From NCBI RefSeq assembly GCF_902167145.1, contig NC_050096.1:161075825-161139824 (forward strand): DNA of 64,000 bases, given 5' to 3'. The notes below the pieces were generated by a model. The model had not been told where the DNA came from. It was given only the letters and a program-made list of their open reading frames with translations, and did not search any database. A program made the position numbers and the translations under genes. The DNA comes from Zea mays (taxonomy: Eukaryota; Streptophyta; Magnoliopsida; Poales; Poaceae). Below, in pieces: positions 46,281 through 55,353 of the stretch (positions within the stretch are counted from its first letter, which is position 1; every line of letters starts with the position of its first letter).

Positions 46281-47292
46281 TTTTCAGCAAGAACACTCTA
46301 GGTTTCTCAACCCTAACCACGGTCAACCATAGAACGTTAAAGAGATTTTTGCTTTTCAAAAATAGCTTTTGAATAGAGAGGTTTGAGCTTTGGCAAACAC
46401 CAACCTTCTTTTTGGATCCCCCTTTATAGTACGACGATTCCTATACTCAAGTTAAATAAAATATAATGAAGTAAACTCCTTGAGTCATTGGTGTCTCATG
46501 TGTGATTTCTCCATGGCATTGCTTCATAAGGATCACAAACATCTTTGTCTCACCTTTTGAAGCAAACTCAAATCAAACCCTGTGACTTGTACCATATCAC
46601 CTTATATGAGTTCAAATCATGGCTTCAAGTCACCTTACTGATGCATCAACATGTTATAACTCTTCATAGCTGATTAGTTCATCGACTTAGTGCAAGTACT
46701 CTCTTCTTCACCTTAGCCATGGTACCTCGGTCTACAAGCCGTCGCTTGGCCTTCACCTTCGCTTAGTTCCTCGAAGCCCTTTCCTTGCTATCTTCACCCT
46801 ATCAAGCCATTCTTGAGTCACATCAAATTGAGCATCCATTGAGAGAATCATTTCTTCAATATTGTGAACCTTGCTTGAATGTCTTCTAGATATAATTGTC
46901 AAGATCAATCAAGCTCTAGTTTGATTCTCATAGAAGCATATATGGACTGATAGTAATATGGTCAAGCCAATTCATGATTCCTCATATCTTATTCTCTTTG
47001 GCTTGACCAATCCTCTAAATCACTTTGTCCTCTATTCTGGTCATATGTATGTAGTGATTTCTCAGGTCTTGTCCATATATTCAAACCAATATAGAGATCA
47101 TATTATATCCATTTGCATTGTCTCATTGGTTATTTAACCTCGTGTTGAACCTTTGTTCACTGATCATTATACACTATTCAAGTATGTTCATCATACTGAA
47201 TTTCCTGTTCAACACTTAGCAAACTCGTTAGACCTTTAAATGTGTTGTTATCCAAATCACCAAAACTCACAAAAGGGATGAATGCACTTTCA

Positions 47293-47297
47293 AGAAG
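47293..47297. repeat. Target-site duplication AGAAG (right)
   Basis: It matches 35242-35246. Confidence 0.93.
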
Positions 47298-47593
47298 GCG
47301 TCGAGGCGGATCTCCAGGAGTTCCAGGACTTTGACGAGTTCGAGGATTAGGCTAGCGACCACCCCCAGTCAGCTCCCTGTGGTGGGTTTATTTACGTTGG
47401 CTACGTTTCTATTCTGTGTACTTTGATTATATTATGTAAATGACTCTAGTCTTTATATTATTACTTACTCTTTATTGTTATTCGAAGCATTGTGCTATGA
47501 TGAGTCATTTATGTAATCGCCGTGTACGTGAATTTCTGATCCTGGCACGTACATGGTTCGCATTCGGTTTACCTTCCAAAACCGGGTGTGACA

Positions 47594-47598
47594 TTGTG
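47594..47598. repeat. Target-site duplication TTGTG (right) of the solo LTR
   Basis: It matches 30632-30636. Confidence 0.9.
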
Positions 47599-48077
47599 TT
47601 GTGGACAAATCCGAAGGTCACTGGCATTGTGATCTTGCCAAGTGCTACGATCTGCCTTCCTCCGAAGCCACAAAGAGGGTGTGTAGCATCATGAATCTTG
47701 TCCTCTGGCTCTTGCATCTGTCTGAAGGCCTTAGCAAATACAATATCCGCTGCACTGCCTATATCAACCAGAACATTATGGACCAGAAATCCCTTGATGA
47801 CATAAGATATAACCATAGCATCATTGTGAGGGTAATCCTTGAGCTGAAGGTCCTCCTGGGAGAAGGTGATTGGGATGTGGGACCATTTTGACTTGATGAA
47901 GGGTCCCTGCACCCCAACATGTTGTACCCTTCTCTGGGCCTCCTTCTTCTGCTTCTTGTTGGCCAGTTCTGAACATGAACCGCCTATTATCGGGAGCACC
48001 ATCTTCGTAGCCGAAGCTACTTCAGCTTCATTGTTGAACGAAGCCATCAGCTCAATCAGTGGAAGTGAGTTCATCGG
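47599..48077 (-). pseudogene. Gag end and protease region of the Grande-like element
   Basis: The minus strand reads from close to the PBS: LPLIELMASFNNEAEV, KWSHIPITFSQEDLQLKDYPHNDAMV, then the protease-like LVDIGSAADIVFAKAFRQM. The usual active site in this lineage is D-[GST]-G-S-[AS]-A-D; here an Ile takes the position after Asp. The N-terminal gag domain and zinc knuckle are missing, because coding-like sequence starts only a few bases from the PBS. It would continue into the pol segment at 30636 without the solo LTR. Confidence 0.82.
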
Positions 48078-48090
48078 AGGTGGGCGCCAA
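48078..48090 (-). other. Primer binding site of the Grande-like element
   Basis: The minus strand reads TTGGCGCCCACC next to the LTR end CCCCAACA-like boundary. TTGGCGCC is a usual PBS type in this lineage. Confidence 0.75.
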
Positions 48091-48679
48091 TGTTGGGGAC
48101 TTGTTCTCAAATGTTATGAGTCAAGAACAAGGCAAAACAAAGTATTAAATGTTAATGTCCTTCGTCCATTAAAGCATTATTTCCCTTAGGATATAATGAT
48201 CTTCGGACGAAGGTCATGAAGGACGTACCTTCATCATCATGGTATAAGAAAATTAAAGGCGAAACATATGAAATATGGAAGATAACATGAACAAACATAT
48301 AATATCATCCATATGTCTTCATTATATAAACTTGGATATTTAAATATGGTATTTAATTACATTTATACCTTCGGCTTGACAGAAGGCAAAAATCCAAGTG
48401 TTGCACACGAGCGAATACAAGATAGCGTGAACAGTACAGGGGTACTGTTCATCTATTTATAGGCACAGGACGCAGCCTGTGAGAAATTACATTCATGCCC
48501 TTTACAAAGGTTTACAATCATAATACAAGTTATCATGGGTCGATTGGTCATTTCATCTTTAAGTCGGTGCATTTGGAAATGTACTCCGAAGCTCTCTGAT
48601 TGATAGCTTCGGCTTTGTGTCAATCTTCCGAAGGTGTTTCTTCTTATGGGACCTTCGACGACGAAGCAGGCCCCCAACA
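48091..48679 (-). repeat. 5' LTR of the Grande-like element
   Basis: 589 bp, TGTTGGGG to CCCCCAACA. It aligns with 22219-22807 with about 16 differences. Confidence 0.95.
48453..48461 (-). promoter_or_regulatory. TATA box of the Grande-like 5' LTR
   Basis: The minus strand reads TATAAATAG in the middle of the LTR. Confidence 0.6.
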
Positions 48680-48684
48680 GTGAG
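48680..48684. repeat. Target-site duplication GTGAG (right)
   Basis: It matches 22214-22218. The Opie/Ji-like sequence resumes after it. Confidence 0.93.
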
Positions 48685-48789
48685 ATATTCAATTGGTTTA
48701 ACTCCAAGTAACCTATGCACATTATAAATGCAAACTAGTTACATTTCTGCACTTATTATTTGCTTTGGTTTGTGTTGGCATCAATCACC

Positions 48790-48803
48790 AAAAAGGGGGA
48801 GAT
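48790..48803 (+). other. Polypurine tract of the Opie/Ji-like element
   Basis: AAAAAGGGGGAGAT directly precedes the LTR start TGAAAGGG. Confidence 0.9.
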
Positions 48804-49979
48804 TGAAAGGGAAATAGGGTTAACCTTTTCCTATAATTAATTTTGGTGGTTGATAGTCAACACAAACACATCGACTAATTAGTTTGTCTAGAATTCATGT
48901 ATTACAGGTGCATAAGGTTCAACACAAACCAATAAAATATTCAAGTTAGGGACCCAATTCAAAAAAAGCAAAAGGAACTTGAGTGTGCTGTGGACTGGCG
49001 CACCAGACTGTCCGGTGCACTAGGACCATACAGGGGTCAACTAGCCACTCTCGGGAAAACGCAGGCGCGCTCCGCTATAATTCACCGGACTGTTCGGTGA
49101 GCAAGCGGGCAATGGCAATCTGCGCACAACGGTCGACTACAAAAGTACCTGCCACGTGAACAGTGCTACGGCAGAAGTCAGAGCCGCGAAGTCAGAGGGC
49201 ACCGGACTGTCTGGTGTGGCACCAGACTGTCCGGTGCTGCAAGAAGACAAAGCTCCAACGGTCGACTTCGCTCCGAACCCTAACGGTTGGATGACGTGGC
49301 GGCGCGCCGAACAGCGCACAGTACCTGTCCGGTGGCGCATCGGACTGTCCGATGCGCCCATCGCTAGCAGCCTCCCCAACGGCTATGGAAGTGGTTGGGG
49401 GCTATAAATACCCCCCCCAACCACCTCATTCATATCCATTCAAGAATTCCAAATATTGTATTCAATACAAGAGCAAAAGACTCCACTCCAAGACACATCA
49501 AATAGATTTGATCCTCTCCAAAGCCTCCAATTCAACTCAATTCCATTAGGGACTTGTGAAAGGGTGTTCTTGTGTTCTTTTGTTGCTCTTATTGCTTGGC
49601 TTGGCCTTTTTATTTTCTTTCTCTTATTATCAAGTACTTTGTAAGCGAGACAAGAGACACCAACTGTGTGGTGGTCCTTGCAAGGTCTTAGTGACCCGTG
49701 AGATTAAGGAAGAAGGCTCACTCGGTCTAAGTGACCGTTTGAGAGAGGGAAAGGGTTGAAATAGACCCGGTCTTTGTGACCTCCTCAACGTGGACTAGGT
49801 TCTTTGGAACCGAACCTCGGTAAAACAAATCACCGTGTTCACTCGCCTTATTTCTTGGTTGATTTGTTTTCCCTCTCTTTTCGACTTAAATTAAATTCTA
49901 ACGCTAACCCCCGACCTTAGTGCTTGCTTAAAGTTATAAATTTCAGGTTTCGCCTATTCACCCCCCTCTAGGCGACTTT
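48804..49979 (+). repeat. 3' LTR of the Opie/Ji-like Sirevirus, end slightly truncated
   Basis: About 1.18 kb from TGAAAGGGAAATAGGG to CTCTAGGCGACTTT. It contains several palindromes around CACCGGACTGTCCGGTG (48998-49350), a known Sirevirus LTR feature, and a TATA box. The expected terminal CA after CTTT is missing: the sequence changes to TATATGACC at the junction with the next fragment. Confidence 0.9.
49403..49410 (+). promoter_or_regulatory. TATA box of the Opie/Ji-like LTR
   Basis: TATAAATA sits in an inverted-repeat setting (GGTTGGGGG...CCCCCCCAACC), downstream of the palindrome cluster. Confidence 0.65.
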
Positions 49980-50284
49980 TATATGACCATAACGTAAATC
50001 ATTAAGGACTAGCTAGTCTTTTTCCCTTCCGGTCAGCATCATGTTTGGCCTTCGTAACCGTTCTAAGCCGAAGCTACTATCCTTCGACTATAGCTTCGGC
50101 GTTCATCCTTATCATCTTTCGTTGTGAACCGAAGTTGTCCATCTAGTGATAGCTTCGGCATTTACTCTTATACTTTTTTAGATCTGTCTTCATCTTAAAG
50201 ACGAAGCTTCCTGTAATAGCTTATACTGAAAGCAAATGGTTAAATATGTTTTTGAGGACCTTCGGAAGGAGAAGGCCCCCAACA
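49980..50284 (-). repeat. LTR fragment, cinful-zeon-like
   Basis: On the minus strand it starts TGTTGGGGGCCTTCTCCTTC at 50284, which I recall as the cinful-zeon LTR start. It is cut at 49980 where the Sirevirus LTR ends. Confidence 0.7.
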
Positions 50285-50354
50285 GTAGCCCCTCGCAGTA
50301 TTAATTTGTTTTATTATAACAAATTTAGACTGTGACGATAACGAAGGCCTTTAA
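50285..50354 (-). other. Short internal remnant next to the cinful-zeon-like LTR
   Basis: GTAGCCCCTCGCAG follows the LTR end as in the Grande-like element (GTAGCCCCTTCACGG at 22808), so this is the adjoining internal sequence, cut after 70 bp. Confidence 0.6.
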
Positions 50355-50390
50355 TGTCATACCCGGATTTAAGGGATAAAGCCGGGTGCA
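50355..50390 (+). repeat. 36-bp LTR-end remnant (TGTCATACCC...GGGTGCA)
   Basis: TGTCATACCCGG resembles the start of a long-LTR gypsy family (xilon-diguus type, from memory). It is only 36 bp before coding-like sequence starts. Confidence 0.5.
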
Positions 50391-52500
50391 TCAGATGGAG
50401 GAGATGACGATGACCCTTCTCACCCCTTCAGACAGGTCAAAGGCAAGACTGTCTACCTTGAGCAGCAAGAGGGCAGAAAGAAGAGGCGTTTGGACAGAGC
50501 CGCTCGTGTAGCGCTTGCAGCAGCAGCAGCAGATCAGGTAGAGCAGGGAGGCTAGTTACATATTTCCTCTAATCAGATCGCCTTCTGAGTCTGTCGCCTC
50601 GGGTCTCGGACTCGCTCCTCCATTGCTCGATCCACTCCTTCCGACCCAGTCTCCACTCTACCTCCCACTTCGCCAGCTCCTGCCGCTCTTGAGCCGTCCA
50701 CCACTCCCACTGTTTCCACCACCTCCACCATTCCTGCTTCCACTGCTCCCGCTCCTGCTTCCGCTCCACCTATTCCTCCACCTCGCTTCCGGGATCATGG
50801 CGAGACCGAAGTGAGACCGCTTGTTGTTGATCCTCATCTGCTTGATCTTCAGCAAGCCACAACTGCTCGGGTATGTCGATTCAGACACGTCCTCATGGAT
50901 TCGTGGTTGCCAGCTCAGAGGGACCCAGCAGCTGCGCCACTCTTCAGCACCAGAACCCATGAGTCCTTCTTCAGGGCACAACTGACTGCTCAGATTGCCT
51001 TGAGAGCGCACCGGTGTTTGGATCTCCCTGCCTTCCTTTCAGTAGTCGGTCTAGAGTTTGAGGGTCACCTCACATATCTGCCAGGTTTACACTCTCTTTT
51101 GACCTTCGGTGGCAGATATGTAGAGAAATGGGTTAGAGTTTTCTATGCCACAGTATGGATAGACCCAGATCATTAGTGGATGAGGTTCAGATTTGAGCGC
51201 GGGGATGTTACCTTGCATGCTACTCAGATCAGGGAGTTGTTTGGATTTCCTGAGTCGTCGACGAGACTCCACACCTTGTGCTATGGCACGTCAGATCCTC
51301 CTCGTCGCCCTCACGAAAGAGTTGCCCCTGCCACTGCTCATGTCATTGCCTAGTTTCGACCTCCGTTCACAGATGGGTCGCGACGTTCTCTAGCAGACTT
51401 CACTCTAGCAGCCAAGTTCCTATATGAGCTCATGAGGCGCACCTTGCTACCCAGGATGGAATACAGAGAGGCCACCACTCATATCCAGCTCTGGCTACTC
51501 GGTGCCTTGATCTCACACTCTGAGTTTGACGTGGTCGATTTCCTGATTTGTTAGATTGAGGACACAGTTTTGGATGGTCTTCGGGCTCGGCGTCAGCTGC
51601 CTTACGCTCACTATCTGTGTCACATATTTGCTCAGCTGATCCGGCCTCCTCAGTTCTAGGCCACCCTTGAGGCCTCCAGACTGCAGTTTGGTTTCTATTG
51701 CCTAGCTCTTGAGGACACATTTCCAGCTCTAGCTCCATCATCAGATATTAGGGTTGAGGATGAGGCCATCAGACAATTTGAGGATCAGGGTGCAGTTGCA
51801 GATACTTCTTCCGATGATGATGAAGATCTGGGGATTCCGCCACCACCTCCTGTGCCATCTCATTCATGATCACGCGGCTGGTAGCTCCAGTGCTGCTCCT
51901 CCGTCTGCTCCTCCAGCGATTGACCCCGCTCTGGCTGCCATTCTCTAGTCACTCACTCAGCAGTAGGCTCATTTGACCGCAGAGCAGACTAGGCAGGCAG
52001 CTATTCAGCAACAAATGTCTGAGCGGATGCTATCGATGTTTCAGACTATTCGCAGACAGGGCAGAGCACATGGCGTTCATGACTCACATTCTCCAGCACA
52101 CCGGTGTTCTGATCCCTCCAGTGCAGTCTGCTCCTCCTCTAGCTCTTCAGGTTGGTGTTGTGTCAGCTATTCAGTTAGGACCCCAGCTCCACTCTTTTGG
52201 TACGTCCATCTCTCCGCTTAGGCCGGTCACTCTGGACTTCTCGACCTAGGTCATCGGACCTGTCAGCGCTCAGCCACCAGTGCCATCAGCGTCTACTATT
52301 ACCACTGCGACCGTGGTTGTTTCGTGACTGCTCCAGCTCCGGTAGATACTGCACCACAGCCAGCGTCAGAGTCAGCACTAGCTCCACCCTCTATTGCAGA
52401 TCCTAGATCCGAGACTGACTCCGATACTCAGTTCGTGTTTGCTCTTCTGCCTCGACCGCGGCCTGATGCGCCTTCACCTCCTCCTTCTTCTGGGTTGTAG
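50391..52500 (+). pseudogene. Decayed ORF resembling the 'putative plant transposon protein' family
   Basis: The sequence reads as one protein with many TAG stops. It has an acidic then basic start (GGDDDDPSHPFRQVKGKT), an Ala run from (GCA)n, a Pro/Ser/Thr-rich linker, then a folded part (LMDSWLPAQRD, LPAFLSVVGLEFEGHLTYLPGL, FYATVWIDPDH, MRFRFERGDVTL, IQLWLLGALISHSEFDVVDFLI, RRQLPYAHYLCHIFAQL). That part recalls the Pfam putative plant transposon protein domain. A Gln-rich helical C-terminus (EQTRQAAIQQQMSERML) follows, then Pro/Ala-rich sequence. Six TAG stops (51175, 51351, 51553, 51657, 51946 and 51964 approximately) sit where Gln fits. A frameshift lies near 51870. It may be a gag-like or accessory protein; the function is unknown. 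Confidence 0.7.
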
Positions 52501-52952
52501 GTTTGGGTCACCCTTTTGGTGTTTGAAGCCAAAGGGGGAGAGATGTGAGTTGTGAGAGCTAGGGGGAGTTAGGGAGTTAGTTGAGAGAGCTCTTGATCTT
52601 TTGATGTAATATATATGCATGATACTCTCTGTACTAGCTCCACTTTTGTATGATGTTTAACTCACAAACTCTATGATATGCTCTCGATGTTTGTTAATGA
52701 CTGTGTGTGTATTATGTTTTCACCTATGATGTTGTCACCAGTCGTTTAGTTCTTGTTCATGGATTTCATTTCATACTTGTATGAACAAGAAACTTATGTT
52801 GTGTATGCGCTTATACATGCTATTCTATTACACGATTTTTTCTGTCAAATTTGTTGAGTATCACTAACCATCTTCTCTATTGACAAAAAAACAAACAAAC
52901 TACTCTCACACTCTTGTAGGGCTATCATCAATCACCAAAAGAGGGGGGGGAT
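52501..52952 (+). other. 3' non-coding tail with polypurine tracts
   Basis: No gene is seen. AAAGGGGGAGAGA (about 52530), AGGGGGAG (about 52561) and the final AAAAGAGGGGGGGGA (52937-52951) are PPT-like. Confidence 0.65.
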
Positions 52953-54237
52953 TGAAAGCATCTAGGCCCCTGGTTGGTTTTAGTGATTAATGACAACATA
53001 AGATTATATGTGACTAACGTGTGTTTTGCAGAGCAAATTGTAAGTTAGGTCGCATTACAGAAAGTTGCGTTGCAACGGTGAAAACAATCCCTCAGATGAG
53101 AACTTGAAACGACGGCTGAAAAAGGCAAATCAAAAGATGAAGGTCTTCATATTTCGAGTGTCAAAGGAGTTGCAGACACTTGGTATAGAATTAGATTTTC
53201 TATTTTTATTTTAGCCATACTATAAAGAGGGGTTGTGGATGAGTAGTTTGACCAAGAGATTTCTAGTGTAGTGTTGGTGCATATTCACACTCACATCTAG
53301 TGCTAGGTGTCACTCTATAACACACTCACAGGTTAGAACGAAAAAGGTTTAGAAAAACCTAAGGAATAGAATTTGTGTTTGCTGTCTTAGGGGCACCGGA
53401 CTGTCCAGTGCACCCTATGACAGTGGGGCCAGCCAACCCCGGGGGCAGCGCCTCTTCCCCAAGAAACCCGAGAGCGACGAGTTCGCGAAGTTGAATTTTA
53501 ACGGTCACACCGGACTATCCGGTGTGCACCGGACAGTCATTGTTCACTGTTCACTGTTCACTGTCCGGTGCACTGGCAGACCAACGACTATCTGTCAGAA
53601 CTAGTCGTTGGAGCCGACCGTTGGCGCACCAGACTGTCCGGTGCGCCCATGCGCAGAGAGCTTCAACAACGACTAGTTTGATGGTTGGGGCTATTTATAC
53701 CCCCTCCACCATCCTCATTTAGTGTCTTGCTTCTCTTGGTCAAGTGAAAGTCTATGACTGATTACTCTTGGTGATCGACATCACCTAGACGGCTTGGTGG
53801 CGATTGGAGTGCGATGATTACCCCGAAGGATTTGTTGGTGACCCAGCTCAAGTTTGTAAGCGGTCGTAAGGGATCCACCGCGCCGGAGTGACAAAGGATC
53901 ACCTTATAGTGAGCACTTGGTTCTTACGAGGACCGAGGGGGAGCGATACCCTTGCGCGGGTGCTCCAAGGGAAGAGTGCCGATTCTTCGATACCTCGGCA
54001 AAAAAAATTGGGAGAGTCTTCTTACCCTTGCTTTACATTCCGCATTTACTTTGAGCATTTCAGTTTGTGCAATTACTTAGCAAGTATTTGTAGTAATAAC
54101 TTAGGGTTGTTGTTTTTGTAGTAGTATTCATTTATTGCTATTAGTTAGGTGAAGTTGGGCTCTTGTTTAGGATTTAACTTTTGTTGAAATTTTAGAAAAG
54201 CCCAATTCACCCCCTCTTGGACATCGTGATCCTTTCA
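52953..54237 (+). repeat. 3' LTR of the giepum-like element
   Basis: It starts TGAAAGCATCTAGG and ends GATCCTTTCA. Palindromes of the CACCGGACTGTCC and CCGGTGTGCACCGG type occur at 53395-53645. A TATA-like TATTTATA is at 53692-53699. The flanking CACAG (54238-54242) may be a TSD but its partner is lost. Confidence 0.82.
53692..53699 (+). promoter_or_regulatory. TATA-like box of the giepum-like LTR
   Basis: TATTTATA lies between GGTTGGGGC and CCCCCTCCACC, parallel to the TATA setting in the Opie/Ji-like LTR. Confidence 0.5.
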
Positions 54238-55353
54238 CACAGCAATGTACAGACATTTTGCTTTCGTTACAGACATGATGCTACATAGACACCACATAAC
54301 TGGATAGTATTGGTTTTGGTATTGGACATGCACCCGGACGAGAACTCCAAAAGGAAAGATAACGTGACTTCGCCCCCGTGTGCCACATAAATTCTAGTAA
54401 ACTGATCTACGACTACGATGGAAGTGAACCGGTTGTCCCTTCACTCTAGAGTGAACTGCTTCCCCTTATCTTCAGCGTGTACACAAAACCATTCATTAAT
54501 AGATTCATTTTGTTGCTAGTGTTGTTGTCCTCTAGATTTGGATGAGTTCAATGTAAGGCACAACAGATGTGATAGCAAATGGAGTTTGAAGAAAACCCTC
54601 TCTTCCTTTCCATTTCTGATTCTAAGCATCATCAGATGTTGAGATGATCCCCATGTATGGAGTCACATGGTTGCAGTCCTAGTGGAACAGTTTTCAAATT
54701 TTCTACGCCAGAAACTTGTGCCATGAAAAACCACATCGATTGTTGGAGGAGAATGCAACACAATGCAAATAAGCAACAGGTGGCCACTTTTTTCTCTTGA
54801 CAATAATGAGGCGAAACACTGAAGCTCACAATTGCTCTAGTCAAGGAGTCAAAGGACATGGCTATGATACTCATCTTTATCTGCTTAGGAACCTGCCTGT
54901 GGTAGCACTAATCCTGCTTCTGACCTGCTACTGATCACTACCTACACTCCTATTTGTACTTTACAAACATTGACCTACTCCTGCTGCTAGTATAGACAGA
55001 AGGGGGGGGATCTAGTATGGATTTTGTACAGAAGAACCTAGTTTTTTGTGTGGGGTGTGAGCTTTGTACAGTGTCATGAGATACATGCATAGATGTTGAA
55101 CCAAAACCATCTGGAAAAATAAAAGTGACTACAAGTTAGGGTGGTACGGACAAGTATACATATTTCACCTGTTAGAACAGAACATTACACATATACGAAA
55201 GAGACTATCTGTTACCTTGTCTTGTAAGCATTTGTCCACAAGGAATTTATGGATTTGTATACTGTTCATGCTTGCGAAATTGTGCCCAGGCCAGCAAAGG
55301 CGGGCATTCGTTGAGGAAGAAATGATGACCATGTGAAGTTCTGCCGTACATCA
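54238..55353 (-). other. Formin 3' UTR/downstream region, possible coding remnant
   Basis: It follows the formin stop codon on the minus strand. Part should be 3' UTR. On the minus strand 54632-54874 and 54300-54470 read as protein-like pieces (for example FDSLTRAIVSFSV and DQFTRIYVAHGGEV) with stops between. I do not recognise them and treat them as a possible pseudogene remnant. Confidence 0.4.

Larger units (their letters stand above)
35247..47292 (-). mobile_element. Non-autonomous Gag-only Sirevirus derivative (TR-GAG-like), 12.05 kb
   Basis: LTRs at 35247-37622 and 44918-47292 begin TGAAAG and end CTTTCA on the plus strand and are flanked by perfect AGAAG duplications. A PBS beside the right LTR and a PPT beside the left LTR set minus orientation. 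The only coding region is a gag (43322-44863). No protease, RT, RNase H or integrase motifs are found in the remaining 5.7 kb. The LTRs differ by one G in a homopolymer in what I could compare, so insertion was very recent. The U5 end (CACCCCCCCTCTAGGCAACTTTCA-like in sense) resembles that of Sireviruses such as the one at 48804-49979. Enzymes must have come from an autonomous relative. Confidence 0.92.
44918..47292 (-). repeat. 5' LTR of the Gag-only element
   Basis: 2375 bp. It includes a TATA box at 45661-45669 and the palindromic tandem block at 45711-46280. It is near-identical to the other LTR. Confidence 0.95.
30637..47593 (+). repeat. Solo LTR (TGTAATACCC type, about 4.9 kb), split by a nested element
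   Basis: It starts TGTAATACCCGG at 30637 and ends GGGTGTGACA at 47593, with a 5-bp TSD TTGTG on both sides and no internal coding region. Removing the nested element and one duplicated AGAAG leaves about 4.9 kb. The 3' half (34200-35240) resembles the reverse complement of 14890-15420, so it is a relative of the partial LTR there. A GC-rich part (30960-32130) is followed by donor-like ATG/GTGAGC at 31757, an AT-rich and partly CpG-rich part (32380-34110), then acceptor-like GAATAG at 34120. Unequal LTR recombination is the usual origin of such solo LTRs. Confidence 0.88.
22219..48679 (-). mobile_element. Grande-like (Tat-lineage) Ty3/gypsy element with nested insertions
   Basis: 589-bp LTRs at 22219-22807 and 48091-48679 both start TGTTGGGG and end CCCCCAACA, and perfect TSDs GTGAG flank them. 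The minus-strand pol (27152-30636 continuing at 47599-48090) and a PBS next to the right LTR show minus orientation. An antisense gene lies between pol and the 3' LTR, a recognised Tat-lineage feature. A solo LTR interrupts it at 30637-47598. Without that insert the element is about 9.5 kb, short for Grande, because most of gag is missing. I count about 16 differences between the LTRs, 2.7%, about 1 Myr by the usual grass rate. Confidence 0.92.
17670..49979 (+). mobile_element. Opie/Ji-like Ty1/copia Sirevirus, 5' part outside window, split by nested insertions
   Basis: Gag C-terminal half (17670-18269), pol (18274-21406), 3' non-coding region (21449-22213 and 48685-48789), PPT (48790-48803) and 3' LTR (48804-49979) follow in plus order. 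A Grande-like element at 22219-48679 splits the 3' non-coding region. The gag shows the WVPK repeats typical of Opie/Ji (CVWVPKVLVSN, TVWVPKNKA). The 5' end is interrupted by the TGTAACACCC LTR ending at 17669. Several nonsense codons and indels show it is an old, dead copy. Confidence 0.9.
50391..54237 (+). mobile_element. 3' part of a giepum-like Sirevirus-type element
   Basis: Decayed ORF (50391-52500), non-coding tail with PPTs, and a 1285-bp 3' LTR (52953-54237). The 5' end is truncated at the fragment pile. The LTR start, TGAAAGCATCTAGGCCCCT, is what I recall for maize giepum. No pol is present, so it is either a non-autonomous element or a deleted one. Confidence 0.75.

Noticed and set aside
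48453..48722. Small ORFs within the Grande-like LTRs (also 22581-22820)
   Set aside because: They are LTR sequence present in both copies, extending past the LTR end into unrelated flank.
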